DNA from: Brevibacillus sp. SYP-B805
GTDB taxonomy: Bacteria; Bacillota; Bacilli; Brevibacillales; Brevibacillaceae
Reading direction: 5' to 3'
DNA: 64,000 nucleotides
Assembly: GCF_011059135.1 (NCBI RefSeq)
Contig: NZ_JAALGD010000012.1
Coordinates: 62,001-126,000 of the forward strand
Below the pieces are notes generated by a model. That model had not been told where the DNA came from. It saw only the letters and a list, made by a program, of their open reading frames with translations, and ran no database searches. Both the position numbers and the translations under genes were made by a program. This document shows positions 15,949 through 25,506 of the stretch, piece after piece; the first letter of the stretch is position 1, and the number at the start of each line of letters is the position of its first letter.

Positions 15949-16542
15949 TTATCCTTTTTTCGCCTCTTCAGCCGGTTCCCCAGCCGCCTCCGCCGCGTCA
16001 GCGGCTTCGTCGGATACAGCCTTGACAGGCATCACGCTGACGACCACTTCCGTTTCATCCGGCAGCACCGTCACCGTGTCCGGGATGTCCAGATCCTTGA
16101 CAAGGACGACATCCCCGATATGTAACCCATCGACATTGACGATGAAAGATTCCGGAATATCCGCCGCCCGGCAGGTCACCTCTACGCTGTGGCGCACCAG
16201 CGTGGCTACCCCCAGCTCGGGATCGCCTTGCAGCACGATGGGCACACTGGTATGGATGCGCTCGTTCATATTGATGCGCTTGAAGTCGGCATGGAGCAGC
16301 GCTCCTGTCACGGGATGGCGCTGCAGTTCGTACACCATCACGGTATGCTCCGTTCCGTTCATCACCAGGGTAAACGGCTTGTTGGTCGGCTGATGGCGCA
16401 GCGCGGCATCCATTTCCCTGGCTTTCACCTGGATCGGCAGGTTGGCGATCCCCGTTCCGTAGACCACAGCCGGAATCCAGCCGTCCCGGCGCAGCGCCGC
16501 CGTGGATTTGGCAGTCCGTGAGGCCGCTTGAATCGTTTCCAT
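15949..16542 (-). CDS. ctc: Ribosomal protein L25, general stress protein Ctc
   Basis: 197 residues: an L25 beta-barrel that binds 5S rRNA (residues 1-95; GWIPAVVYGTG, VYELQRHPVTGALLHADF) and a TL5/Ctc C-terminal domain (95-185), ending in an acidic Ala/Glu-rich tail. Ctc replaces or joins L25 on the 50S subunit, notably under stress in B. subtilis. The ATG at 16540-16542 is preceded by AGGAGG and seven Ts; that ribosome site is buried in a strong hairpin (see the leader feature). prs lies directly upstream. Confidence 0.93.
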   Translation of the reverse strand: METIQAASRTAKSTAALRRDGWIPAVVYGTGIANLPIQVKAREMDAALRHQPTNKPFTLVMNGTEHTVMVYELQRHPVTGALLHADFKRINMNERIHTSVPIVLQGDPELGVATLVRHSVEVTCRAADIPESFIVNVDGLHIGDVVLVKDLDIPDTVTVLPDETEVVVSVMPVKAVSDEAADAAEAAGEPAEEAKKG

Positions 16543-16601
16543 AAAAAAACCTCCTTACGACAAACTAGCAATTCTTTCCCTTCTAGCTTGTCCAAAGGAG
16601 G
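16543..16601 (-). promoter_or_regulatory. ctc leader hairpin: terminator that masks the ribosome binding site
   Basis: On the minus strand CCTCCTTTGGACAAGCTAG (16583-16601) pairs with CTAGTTTGTCGTAAGGAGG (16550-16568), 16 to 17 of 19 pairs, 14-nt loop. The 3' arm ends in the GGAGG ribosome site, followed by seven Ts (16543-16549) and then the ctc ATG. The structure is therefore a plausible terminator for prs transcripts and would also hide the ctc ribosome site. Pairing is seen directly; regulation is inference. Confidence 0.7.
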
Positions 16602-16622
16602 CCATTTTGAATCTGGATGAAC

Positions 16623-17573
16623 TTAATCGAACAGCTTGCTGACCGAAAGCTCTTCGTGAACGCGGATGATCGCTTCCCCGATGATCGGCGCCACCGAGAG
16701 CACCTTGATTTTGTCGATCATTTTCTCTTCCGTCAGCGCGATGGTGTTGGTTACCACCAGCTCGCGGATTTTGGAATTGGCGATGCGTTCGATGGCAGGA
16801 CCGGACAGAACCGGATGGGTGCAGCAGGCATAAACGTCGCGGGCCCCCGCTTCCACCAGGGCATTGGCCGCCAGGGTAATCGTTCCTGCCGTGTCGATGA
16901 TATCGTCAATCAAAATCGCCGTCTTGCCATCGATATTGCCCACGATGTTCATCACTTCCGCCACGTTGGGTTCCGGACGGCGCTTGTCGATGATTGCGAT
17001 CGGCGCTTCCAGACGCTCCGCCAGCTTGCGGGCACGCGTCACCCCGCCGTGATCAGGCGATACGACCACAATGTCCTGCAGCCCTTTTTCGGCGAAATAT
17101 TTGCCCAGAATCGGCACACCCAGCAGATGATCCACCGGAATATCGAAAAAGCCCTGAATCTGCGTCGCGTGCAAATCCATCGTGATGACGCGGTGAGCTC
17201 CTGCCGTCTCGATCAGATTGGCCACCAGCTTGGCCGTAATCGGGTCGCGCGCACGGGCTTTGCGATCCTGACGGGCGTAGCCGTAGTACGGAATCACCAC
17301 GTTGATGCTCTTGGCGGATGCGCGTTTCAAGGCATCCACCATGACCAGCAGTTCCATCAAATGCTCATTGACCGGCGCGCTGGTCGGTTGGATCACGAAG
17401 ACGTCGCAGCCGCGGACGCTTTCGTTCAATTTAATCTGACACTCGCCATCGCTGAAACGAACCGCCTGGGCATTGCCCAGCTGCAGGCCGATATGGTCGG
17501 CAATCTCGTGCGCAAGTTGCGGATTGGCGCTGCATGTAAAGACCTTCAGTTTCGGGTCGCGGTAGTTCGCCAT
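16623..17573 (-). CDS. prs: Ribose-phosphate pyrophosphokinase
   Basis: 316 residues, the normal length. Motifs: the flexible catalytic loop [31 protein letters not shown], and the PRPP-binding loop [11 protein letters not shown]. It makes PRPP from ribose 5-phosphate and ATP for nucleotide, His and Trp synthesis. The ATG at 17573 has GGGAGG 12 nt upstream. It follows glmU by 21 bp, so the two form one unit, as in B. subtilis. Confidence 0.97.
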   Translation of the reverse strand: MANYRDPKLKVFTCSANPQLAHEIADHIGLQLGNAQAVRFSDGECQIKLNESVRGCDVFVIQPTSAPVNEHLMELLVMVDALKRASAKSINVVIPYYGYARQDRKARARDPITAKLVANLIETAGAHRVITMDLHATQIQGFFDIPVDHLLGVPILGKYFAEKGLQDIVVVSPDHGGVTRARKLAERLEAPIAIIDKRRPEPNVAEVMNIVGNIDGKTAILIDDIIDTAGTITLAANALVEAGARDVYACCTHPVLSGPAIERIANSKIRELVVTNTIALTEEKMIDKIKVLSVAPIIGEAIIRVHEELSVSKLFD

Positions 17574-17594
17574 CTTTCGTAAGAACCTCCCGTA

Positions 17595-18980
17595 TTATTC
17601 CTGATTTCTTTGCTTACGTGGCAACTTTGCCGCGTAGCCCGGTTTGTTTACCTGCCGTTCACGTGCGATCGCCAGCGCATCGTCCGGAACGTCCTGGTTG
17701 ATCGTGGATCCGGCAGCGACATAGGCGTTGTTTCCGATCGTAACAGGGGCAATCAGGTTGGTATTGCAGCCGATAAAGGCTTGGTCGCCCACGATGGTTT
17801 TATGCTTTTTCGCCCCGTCGTAGTTGACCGTGATGGTGCCGCAGCCGATGTTCACGCTTTCCCCGATCTCGGCGTCCCCGATATAGCTCAAATGGGGCAC
17901 CTTGGAGCCTTTGCCGATCCGGGCGTTCTTCAGCTCGACGAAATCCCCGATCTTGGCGCCGGCCGCGATGTGCGTCCCCGGACGCACGTAGGCAAACGGC
18001 CCGACCGACACATTCGCTTCCACGGCGGATTCCACCAGCACCGCGTAGGAGATCGTAACACCGTCCCCCACGGTCACGTCACGCAGGTCCGCCTGCGGCC
18101 CGATGAGGCAGTCCGAACCGATCACCGTTTTGCCCCGCAGATGGGTTCCGGGCAGGATGGTTGTGTCCGCCCCGATGGTCACATCCGCTTCAATATAAGT
18201 GGAAGCCGGATCCTGGATGGTGACGCCGTTGCGCATATGTTGTTCATTAATCCGCAGGCGCATGTAACGTTCCGCCTGGGAAAGCTGGACGCGGTCATTG
18301 ACTCCCATGGTTTCATCCGGATCGCGGGCAATGTACGCGACGACCTTCTCGCCGGCATCGCGCAAAATACCAACACAGTCTGTGATATAATACTCACCCT
18401 GGGCATTGTCGTTGTTGACCTGCTTCAGCGCGGCAAGCAGTTTCTGGTTGTCAAAACAGTAAATGCCTGTATTGATTTCCCGGACCAGCCTTTCTTCCGG
18501 GGTGGCGTCCTTGTGTTCGACAATTCGCAAAACCTCGCCCGCTTCATTGCGGATAATCCGTCCGTAACCGGTCGGGTCGGCAAAGGTCGCGGTTAGAACG
18601 GTTGCCGCCGCCTGCTCCGCCTGATGGTACGCGAGCAGTTCGCGGAGCGTATCCGCCGAGAGAAGGGGCGTGTCTCCATACAGGATGAACGTGACGCCTT
18701 CCTTGCCCGCCAGATGCGGGACAGCCTGCTGGACGGCGTGTGCGGTTCCCAGCTGCTCGCTCTGCAGCGCGTAGGTGACACGCTCGCCAAGCGCCGCGCG
18801 AACGGCATCGGCACCATGTCCAACCACTACAACGACATCCTCCACCTTCATCGCAGCCAACGTGTCCGTTACATGCTGCACCATCGGTTTACCGCAGACC
18901 GGATGCAGAACCTTGTACAGCTTGGATTTCATCCTGGTCCCTTGTCCGGCGGCCAGCACAACGGCATGGATGTTTGACAT
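17595..18980 (-). CDS. glmU: Bifunctional UDP-GlcNAc pyrophosphorylase / glucosamine-1-phosphate acetyltransferase
   Basis: 461 residues. The N-terminal uridylyltransferase (LAAGQGTRMKSKLYKVLHP, QLGTAHAVQQA) occupies about 1-230 and the left-handed beta-helix acetyltransferase the rest (GPFAYVRPGTHIAAGAKIGD, GCGTITVNYDG, GCNTNLIAPV). It makes UDP-GlcNAc for peptidoglycan. The ATG at 18980 follows GGAGG; upstream in-frame ATGs lack ribosome sites. A well-formed promoter precedes it, needed because spoVG is no longer directly upstream. Confidence 0.97.
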   Translation of the reverse strand: MSNIHAVVLAAGQGTRMKSKLYKVLHPVCGKPMVQHVTDTLAAMKVEDVVVVVGHGADAVRAALGERVTYALQSEQLGTAHAVQQAVPHLAGKEGVTFILYGDTPLLSADTLRELLAYHQAEQAAATVLTATFADPTGYGRIIRNEAGEVLRIVEHKDATPEERLVREINTGIYCFDNQKLLAALKQVNNDNAQGEYYITDCVGILRDAGEKVVAYIARDPDETMGVNDRVQLSQAERYMRLRINEQHMRNGVTIQDPASTYIEADVTIGADTTILPGTHLRGKTVIGSDCLIGPQADLRDVTVGDGVTISYAVLVESAVEANVSVGPFAYVRPGTHIAAGAKIGDFVELKNARIGKGSKVPHLSYIGDAEIGESVNIGCGTITVNYDGAKKHKTIVGDQAFIGCNTNLIAPVTIGNNAYVAAGSTINQDVPDDALAIARERQVNKPGYAAKLPRKQRNQE

Positions 18981-19011
18981 GATAACCCTCCAGCTTAGAA
19001 GTTCCATCATG

Positions 19012-19040
19012 ACTATATCTTAATCGTATGTCGATTTCAA
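19012..19040 (-). promoter_or_regulatory. glmU-prs promoter (sigma-A)
   Basis: TTGAAA (19035-19040) and TATAGT (19012-19017) on the minus strand with a 17-bp spacer, 31 bp before the glmU start. Confidence 0.75.
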
Positions 19041-19047
19041 GAGAAGT

Positions 19048-19076
19048 TTGACGCCCCTCCGCCCCTGCCTTATCAT
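19048..19076 (+). promoter_or_regulatory. Promoter of the COG0523 GTPase gene (sigma-A)
   Basis: TTGACG (19048-19053), 17 bp, TATCAT (19071-19076). Its -35 lies 7 bp from the -35 of the divergent glmU promoter. No Zur-like box was recognised. Confidence 0.7.
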
Positions 19077-19130
19077 GGAAAAGACAGCATGACCCAAGGG
19101 GTAGAGAGAACGGGAGGAGGAGTCACTTTC

Positions 19131-20132
19131 ATGGTCGATGTCTATGTGCTGACCGGTTTCTTGGGCAGCGGCAAAACGACGCTGCTTACCCGCCTGCTGG
19201 ACCACCTGCGCAAGGAAGGCGGCAACGTGGTGGTGATGATGAACGAAATGGGCGAAGAGGATGTGGACGGGGAACAGCTGCAGGGCTTCGGGTTTCCCGT
19301 GAAAAAAATGCTGGACGGCTGCATCTGCTGCTCCATCCGGGGAGAGATGACGGAGGGGCTGAAGGAAATTCTCGCGGGGCTCAAGCCGGACCAGATCATC
19401 ATCGAGACCACGGGCGTCGCGGACCCGATCGACGTGGTGGACGCCCTTACCCATCCGGAGCTGGTTGACTCCCTGGCCGTCAAAGGATTGATCAGCATCG
19501 TGGACGCATCCCGCTTCCTTGAATTGAACTCCCGCTTCCAATCCAGCGGGGCGCTGGTAAAAACCATCCGCAACCAGGTCAAATATGCCGATCTGATCCT
19601 GCTCAACAAAATCGACCTGGTCTCCGGCGAAGTGCTGGCCAAAGTGAAAGCCAAGCTGCAAGAGCTGAATCCGTACGCCCCCCTTCACCCTACCACTCAC
19701 GGCGACATCGATCTGCCTGCCCTGCTCCGGGTGAAGCGTCTGGCTGAACGCGCCGCGGAAGAACGGGCGCGCGACAAGGCGGCTGCGGGCGTTCCCGTGC
19801 AAAAAGGGATCGGCCGTTTCCTCAAACAAACCCTGGGCCTCAAGACCGATCCGACCCTTTATTACAGCATCGAGTCCTTCTCCTATGCGTTCAAGGGGCC
19901 GGTCGACAGCAAAAAATTTGAAAACTTTCTCTGGGACCTTCCCAAAAACGTTTACCGCGCCAAGGGATATGTCCAGTTCATCGGTCAAGACGAGCTGATC
20001 TCGTTCCAGCACACCGACAATCAGGTAAATCTGTTTCCGTTCCCCAACTTCGGACCCAAGATGGTGGCCGTCTTCATCGGGGAAGGGCTGGATCGGGAGA
20101 AAATCATCGCCGATCTGGAAAAATGCTACTAA
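19131..20132 (+). CDS. COG0523 (CobW/P47K) metal-chaperone GTPase
   Basis: 333 residues. G domain: Walker A GFLGSGKTT at residues 8-16, the diagnostic metal-binding CICC (GCICCSIRGE) near residue 64, ETTGVADP, and NKID. A CobW C-terminal domain (about 235-325, VYRAKGYVQFIG) follows. Such GTPases deliver zinc or cobalt to client enzymes or act in metal starvation. The ATG at 19131 follows GGAGGAGG. The gene is transcribed against its neighbours and separates spoVG from glmU, which adjoin in B. subtilis, so it looks like an insertion. No His-rich metal loop is seen. Client unknown. Confidence 0.88.
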   Translation: MVDVYVLTGFLGSGKTTLLTRLLDHLRKEGGNVVVMMNEMGEEDVDGEQLQGFGFPVKKMLDGCICCSIRGEMTEGLKEILAGLKPDQIIIETTGVADPIDVVDALTHPELVDSLAVKGLISIVDASRFLELNSRFQSSGALVKTIRNQVKYADLILLNKIDLVSGEVLAKVKAKLQELNPYAPLHPTTHGDIDLPALLRVKRLAERAAEERARDKAAAGVPVQKGIGRFLKQTLGLKTDPTLYYSIESFSYAFKGPVDSKKFENFLWDLPKNVYRAKGYVQFIGQDELISFQHTDNQVNLFPFPNFGPKMVAVFIGEGLDREKIIADLEKCY

Positions 20133-20137
20133 ATAAC

Positions 20138-20226
20138 CCACCCGGCTTGAGCTAACGCTCCCCCCACTCGGCGCTAGCTAACGCTGTACCGAGTGGGGGC
20201 CCTCTTTGCGCCGGGCGGGGGCCCCA
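20138..20226. repeat. Nested palindromic repeat, copy A
   Basis: Outer arms CCCACCCGGC (20138-20147) and GCCGGGCGGG (20211-20220) pair 9 of 10. Inside is a perfect 11-bp hairpin, CCCCCACTCGG (20162-20172) with CCGAGTGGGGG (20190-20200). The decamer AGCTAACGCT occurs twice, in the outer and the inner loop (20151-20160, 20177-20186). GGCCCCAACC follows. It lies between convergent genes. Confidence 0.75.
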
Positions 20227-20233
20227 ACCATAA

Positions 20234-20278
20234 CCCCGCCGACTTAAGCTAACGCTGGTGTCGGCGGGGCCCCCAACC
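20234..20278. repeat. Palindromic repeat, copy B
   Basis: CCCCGCCGAC (20234-20243) pairs perfectly with GTCGGCGGGG (20260-20269); the 16-nt loop contains AGCTAACGCT (20247-20256). The tail CCCCCAACCTTTCTT follows. The arms are identical to copy D at 59110-59145. Confidence 0.8.
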
Positions 20279-20307
20279 TTTCTTCATTGTCTAGGCTCCA
20301 AAAAATT

Positions 20308-20356
20308 TCTTCTCTGACAAGAAAAGGGGCTGTTCCTCCTAGTGAACAGCCCCTTT
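20308..20356 (-). terminator. spoVG terminator
   Basis: AAAGGGGCTGTTC (20323-20335) pairs perfectly with GAACAGCCCCTTT (20344-20356), and T-rich sequence follows on the minus strand. Located 12 bp after the spoVG stop. Confidence 0.88.
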
Positions 20357-20367
20357 GGTCATTGTCA

Positions 20368-20655
20368 TCATGCGCCTGCCTCAATACGGTCTTCTTCTTC
20401 CAAGCCGACACGCTCATATTCTGCGAGCACAGCCGCTTGGATCTTCTCACGAGTAGCCGACGAAATCGGGTGTGCAATATCGCGGAATTCGCCATCAGGA
20501 GTACGTTTGCTTGGCATCGCCACGAACATACCGTTGTTGCCGTCAATGACCCGAATATCGTGAACCACAAACTCGTGATCGATCGTAATGGAGGCAATGG
20601 CTTTCATTCTTCCGTCGGTATTGACTCGGCGAAGTCTTACGTCTGTAACTTCCAT
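20368..20655 (-). CDS. spoVG: SpoVG, RNA/DNA-binding regulator
   Basis: 95 residues, nearly textbook Spo[60 protein letters not shown]. It is a small nucleic-acid-binding protein that affects septation and cortex in Bacillus and virulence genes in other Firmicutes. The ATG at 20655 follows AGGGAGTG. Its stop is followed by a strong terminator, so unlike in B. subtilis it does not read into glmU. Confidence 0.97.
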   Translation of the reverse strand: MEVTDVRLRRVNTDGRMKAIASITIDHEFVVHDIRVIDGNNGMFVAMPSKRTPDGEFRDIAHPISSATREKIQAAVLAEYERVGLEEEDRIEAGA

Positions 20656-20692
20656 CTTGTGTTCACTCCCTTTATCTATAAAAGCGTTTCAT

Positions 20693-20725
20693 AATAGTTC
20701 CACAAGATGGTTAAATATTCCTGCT
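20693..20725 (-). promoter_or_regulatory. Candidate sigma-H promoter of spoVG
   Basis: The minus strand has AGCAGGAATA (20716-20725) and GGAACTATT (20693-20701), laid out like the known B. subtilis spoVG sigma-H promoter (AGCAGGATTT and GGAATTG, spacing within one base). AT-rich sequence upstream could serve AbrB, as known for spoVG. An independent AGGAATTT further upstream lacks a properly spaced -10. Confidence 0.55.
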
Positions 20726-20774
20726 GAAATTCCTCAAATTCGCAAAAAATTCTTGATAGATGGTCGGATGTCTG

Positions 20775-21164
20775 TTACTTCTCTCCTAGATAAGCGACCA
20801 ATTCGATCTCCACGCGCACGTCTCTCGGCAGGCGGGCCACTTCGACCGTCGAACGAGCCGGTTTGTAATCGCCGAAATACTGGGCATACACCTCGTTCAA
20901 CCGGGCGAAATCGTTCATATCTTTGAGAAAGACGGTCGTTTTGACCACCTGGGCAAACGACACCCCTGCCGCTGCAAGAACCGCCTGCAGGTTGGCAAAC
21001 ACCTGATGCGCCTGTGCGGCAATGTCCCCTTCCACCAGCGTACCGTCCGGCTTCAGAGGAATCTGGCCGGAGGTAAAAAGAAACGGGCCGACTTGTACGG
21101 CCTGGCTGTATGGGCCGATCGCCGCAGGTGCCTGGTCGGTCGAAACATACGACAGATTGCTCAT
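20775..21164 (-). CDS. ridA: RidA-family reactive intermediate deaminase (YabJ)
   Basis: 129 residues with [44 protein letters not shown] and [19 protein letters not shown], including the Arg that binds the substrate carboxylate. It deaminates reactive enamines/imines from PLP enzymes. The second ATG (21164) is chosen because AAGGA lies 8 nt before it. It lies directly after purR, the B. subtilis purR-yabJ-spoVG order. Confidence 0.94.
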   Translation of the reverse strand: MSNLSYVSTDQAPAAIGPYSQAVQVGPFLFTSGQIPLKPDGTLVEGDIAAQAHQVFANLQAVLAAAGVSFAQVVKTTVFLKDMNDFARLNEVYAQYFGDYKPARSTVEVARLPRDVRVEIELVAYLGEK

Positions 21165-21187
21165 CAGACTCATCCTTTCTTTATTTG

Positions 21188-22006
21188 CTATGCAAAATAG
21201 CTGCCCAATTCGATCCGGATCTGCTTCTCTTTTACATCGACGTCCTTCAGCCGCGCCAGCGAAATGTATTCATCGACCAGGCGCTCCGACACGTCGGCCG
21301 CTTCCACCAGCACGCCGCACCCGACAACCGTCGCCCGGAATTCTTGGAGCAAATCGATCATTCCCCGCACGGTGCCGCCCGCTTTCATAAAATCATCGAT
21401 GATCAGCACGCGGGACTGTTCCGCCAAAGCGCGGCGGGCCAGCGACATGGTTTGAATCCGCTTGCTGGAACCTGACACGTAGTTGATGCTCACGACGGAA
21501 CCTTCCGTCACCTTATTGTCCCGGCGGACGATTACAACGGGAACGTTCAAATAGGAGGCAGTCGCATGCGCAAGCGGTATGCCCTTGGTCTCAACGGTCA
21601 TGACCACTTCCACATCCTGATCCGCGAAGGCGGTGGCAAACAGTTTGCCGATCCGGGCAAGCGTTTGCGGATGCCCCAGAATGTCGGACATGTACAGATA
21701 GCCGCCGGGCAAAAGGCGTTCCGGCTTTTCCAGGAGTCCGATCATTTCCTGCATAAACGCTTTGGCATCGTTCGCGTTCATTTGCGGGATGAATTTAACC
21801 CCGCCTGCGGCGCCCGCCACCGTCTTCAAGACGCCGATCCCCTGTGATTCAAAGGCTTCTTTTATAATCGACAAATCCTCACTGATGGAAGACTTGGCCG
21901 AACCGTATTCTTCAGAAAACAGCGTCAGCGGAATCAGCGTATGGGGATGGGCCAGCAAATGCTGCGTCATATCCACCAACCGCGCGCTTCTGCGCAATTT
22001 TTTCAT
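21188..22006 (-). CDS. purR: Pur operon repressor
   Basis: 272 residues: a winged helix at 1-74 ([34 protein letters not shown]) and a phosphoribosyltransferase-like domain with the PRPP loop [17 protein letters not shown]. PurR represses purine synthesis genes and is released by PRPP. The frame is open upstream, but the ATG at 22006 (GGGGGAA before it) gives the family length. It lies between ispE and ridA. Confidence 0.96.
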   Translation of the reverse strand: MKKLRRSARLVDMTQHLLAHPHTLIPLTLFSEEYGSAKSSISEDLSIIKEAFESQGIGVLKTVAGAAGGVKFIPQMNANDAKAFMQEMIGLLEKPERLLPGGYLYMSDILGHPQTLARIGKLFATAFADQDVEVVMTVETKGIPLAHATASYLNVPVVIVRRDNKVTEGSVVSINYVSGSSKRIQTMSLARRALAEQSRVLIIDDFMKAGGTVRGMIDLLQEFRATVVGCGVLVEAADVSERLVDEYISLARLKDVDVKEKQIRIELGSYFA

Positions 22007-22065
22007 GCTTGTTCCCCCATCTAAAACCCGAATATTTGTTGTTAATGTACCATTTATGTACGGAT

Positions 22066-22953
22066 TTACGCAAGTATTTCCGCCTCCGCACAGCCAAGTA
22101 TTCGGGCTACGTACACATCCTTTACAAATCCCCGCAGCGCGTTGTAGATGCGCTGCACCTTCGCTTCCTTCTGCACCAGGGCAAAGACGGTCGGACCGCT
22201 GCCCGACATCAGCACCCCGTCCGCTCCGGAGGCGGCCATCAGCTCCTTGATCTGGCGCACCTGGGGATACAGCTCCACCGTCACTTCTTCCAGCACATTC
22301 CCAAGGGAACGGCACATCAAGCCGAAATCCTGGGTGCGTACAGCCGCCAGCATATCCCCGGTGGGGGGATGGGGCGTTCCTTCATGCAGGCGCAAGTTCC
22401 CGTAAACATCCGCCGTCGACACGCCGATCGGCGGCTTTGCCAGAATGACCCAGCAGGGCGGGGGCGCCTGAAGAAGCGCAATCTTTTCCCCGCGTCCCGT
22501 CGCCAATGCCGTGCCGCCATAAACGCAGAACGGCACGTCTGAACCGATCTCCGCCCCGATCTCGGCCAGCTCATCCAGGGAGAGACCGAGCTCCCACAGT
22601 TTATTCAAGCCGCGCAGGGTTGCCGCCGCATCGCTGCTGCCGCCGGCCAGCCCGGCTGCGACCGGTATCTGCTTCTCTATGTAAATGCGCACGCCCTGTT
22701 TCACACCGAAACGTTCCTTCAACAACAGCGCCGCCTTGTAGGCGTGGTTGCGCATATCATCCGGTACATAACTGGCGGAACACTCCAGCCGGATCTCGTC
22801 GCTTGCCAGCGGCCAGAGATCCACCCGGTCGGCCAGATCGACGGTGGTCATCACCATCTCCACCTCGTGATAGCCGTCGGGCCGCTTGTAGAGGACATCC
22901 AATGTTAAGTTGATTTTGGCCGGAGCTTTCACTGAAATCCGCAACGCTTTCAC
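22066..22953 (-). CDS. ispE: 4-diphosphocytidyl-2-C-methyl-D-erythritol kinase
   Basis: 295 residues of the GHMP kinase family: [22 protein letters not shown], the ATP loop [15 protein letters not shown] and the C-terminal [11 protein letters not shown]. It phosphorylates CDP-ME in the MEP isoprenoid pathway. The GTG start at 22953 has a modest AGGA upstream. It lies between sspF and purR as in B. subtilis. Confidence 0.96.
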   Translation of the reverse strand: MKALRISVKAPAKINLTLDVLYKRPDGYHEVEMVMTTVDLADRVDLWPLASDEIRLECSASYVPDDMRNHAYKAALLLKERFGVKQGVRIYIEKQIPVAAGLAGGSSDAAATLRGLNKLWELGLSLDELAEIGAEIGSDVPFCVYGGTALATGRGEKIALLQAPPPCWVILAKPPIGVSTADVYGNLRLHEGTPHPPTGDMLAAVRTQDFGLMCRSLGNVLEEVTVELYPQVRQIKELMAASGADGVLMSGSGPTVFALVQKEAKVQRIYNALRGFVKDVYVARILGCAEAEILA

Positions 22954-23034
22954 CTTCTTCTGATTCCTAGGCTCTTATTGTAGCATAGGGAGAATCTGGG
23001 ACGCCACTTGGGTGTGACTTGACCAGGCATGATG

Positions 23035-23059
23035 CAAAAAAGCCGGGGGTTCCCCGGCT
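23035..23059 (-). terminator. sspF terminator
   Basis: AGCCGGGG (23041-23048) and CCCCGGCT (23052-23059) form a perfect stem with a 3-nt loop; TTTTTT follows on the minus strand. Confidence 0.93.
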
Positions 23060-23073
23060 TCCTGTCAGTGAGA

Positions 23074-23256
23074 TTACTTGGCGTTCTGCTTGGCCAGCGC
23101 TTCCTCGGCGATCTGGATTGCCCGCTTCACCAGATTCCCGGCATCACGCGTGGTGATGGCTCCCCATCCTTCGCTCTTGACGGTGTCGTAAATCCCCAGT
23201 TCTTTGGCGAGTTCCATTTTGAACGCTTCCGACATGATGCCTCGTCTGCGACCCAT
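23074..23256 (-). CDS. sspF: Small acid-soluble spore protein SspF type
   Basis: 60 residues: [20 protein letters not shown], then the alpha/beta SASP-like core [25 protein letters not shown]. It should coat spore DNA. The ATG at 23256 has AGGAGG 9 nt upstream; the open frame further upstream is leader. On the minus strand CATACTA at 23289-23295 fits a sigma-G/sigma-F -10, though no matching -35 is clear. It has its own terminator. Confidence 0.93.
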   Translation of the reverse strand: MGRRRGIMSEAFKMELAKELGIYDTVKSEGWGAITTRDAGNLVKRAIQIAEEALAKQNAK

Positions 23257-23308
23257 GCCTGACGACCTCCTTTTCTCACTGACGGATATAGTATGCGTCT
23301 CTCCCGCC

Positions 23309-23340
23309 AAAACAAAACAGCAGAGCCCGAGGCTCTACTG
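23309..23340 (-). terminator. veg terminator overlapping its stop codon
   Basis: CAGCAGAGCC (23318-23327) pairs with GGCTCTACTG (23331-23340) with one mismatch; the minus strand continues TTTTGTTTT. The veg stop (23335-23337) lies in the stem, and the sspF -10 starts only 14 bp downstream. Confidence 0.8.
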
Positions 23341-23610
23341 CTGCTGAATAACGGTTATGCGGATATGCTCGTCTTGTTTACATACGGTAAGTTCTACCGT
23401 TTCTGTCAAGATGTCTGCGTAACTGTACGAAACCCTTTCGAACAACTGATCATCGTCCAGCTTTACTACAAATACAGAGGGGTACGTTTCTTCCAGGATG
23501 CCCGTCCGCTCAACGGTCTTGCGACGGCCGCCGTTGGCTTTCAGCAGAATCCTTTCACCAATGTGCTCATCCAAACTGCGTTTGATATCAAGTAACGCGT
23601 TTCTAGCCAT
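23335..23610 (-). CDS. veg: Veg protein
   Basis: 91 residues with the family core [62 protein letters not shown]. Veg is a small conserved protein that stimulates biofilm matrix gene expression in B. subtilis. The ATG at 23610 follows GAGGTGG and gives the standard length. Two near-consensus promoters precede it, in line with the very strong expression of veg in Bacillus. Confidence 0.94.
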   Translation of the reverse strand: MARNALLDIKRSLDEHIGERILLKANGGRRKTVERTGILEETYPSVFVVKLDDDQLFERVSYSYADILTETVELTVCKQDEHIRITVIQQQ

Positions 23611-23635
23611 TGTCTCATCCACCTCGCTTGTATCC

Positions 23636-23705
23636 ATTATAACAGTCCCTGCTTGTTTTGTCAAAGAAATTTAAAATTATAGCAACCCGGGTGAGTTCTT
23701 GTCAA
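23636..23705 (-). promoter_or_regulatory. Tandem consensus sigma-A promoters of veg
   Basis: Two full consensus promoters lie in series on the minus strand: TTGACA (23659-23664), 17 bp, TATAAT (23636-23641); and upstream TTGACA (23700-23705), 18 bp, TATAAT (23676-23681). Both hexamer pairs are perfect. Confidence 0.92.
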
Positions 23706-23740
23706 CGGAATTTTTTTTGTGAAACTGCTCACCGTCTATT

Positions 23741-23790
23741 AAAATAACCCGCTTTTTCGACAATCATGTGTCGAATCAGCGGGTTATTTT
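23741..23790. terminator. ksgA terminator (hairpin suited to both strands)
   Basis: AAAATAACCCGCT (23741-23753) pairs with AGCGGGTTATTTT (23778-23790), and an inner TTCGACA/TGTCGAA stem extends it. Ts follow on both strands. It separates ksgA from the veg promoters. Confidence 0.88.
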
Positions 23791-23798
23791 TCCCATTG

Positions 23799-25240
<1,442 letters not shown>

Positions 25241-25375
25241 GTTCCTTGCTCCCATCCCTGGTTTCGGATGTTCTTTTTTTTCAAACCAATTTTTGGCGAA
25301 AAAGATGTAACGAATCGCCCCCGTTCACGTCAGAACAGGTAGAGTTAGCGTATCATAACCAGAGGCAAAAGAAAA

Positions 25376-25460
25376 CCCGCCCGGGCTGTGCAAGCGCTCC
25401 ACCTGCTCGACGGCAGCCAACGCTGTGCCGAGCGGGGTTCCTTGCTGTGCCGGGCGGTTC
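25376..25460. repeat. Nested palindromic repeat, copy C (degenerate)
   Basis: Outer arms CCGCCCGG (25377-25384) and CCGGGCGG (25450-25457) enclose an inner GCTCG...CGAGC hairpin (25405-25432) whose loop holds AGCCAACGCT (25415-25424). The layout matches copy A at 20138, with more mismatches. It lies between yabE and rnmV. Confidence 0.6.
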
Positions 25461-25506
25461 CCCGAATCTTCCTAAAAATTCCTTACATTCCCTTTTTTAG
25501 ATGCCT

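Noticed and set aside
20138-20278. Repeats A and B as ordinary terminators of the GTPase gene
   Set aside because: Stems are not followed by a T-run, one is nested, and the loop motif recurs elsewhere; spoVG has its own good terminator. Some termination role is still possible.
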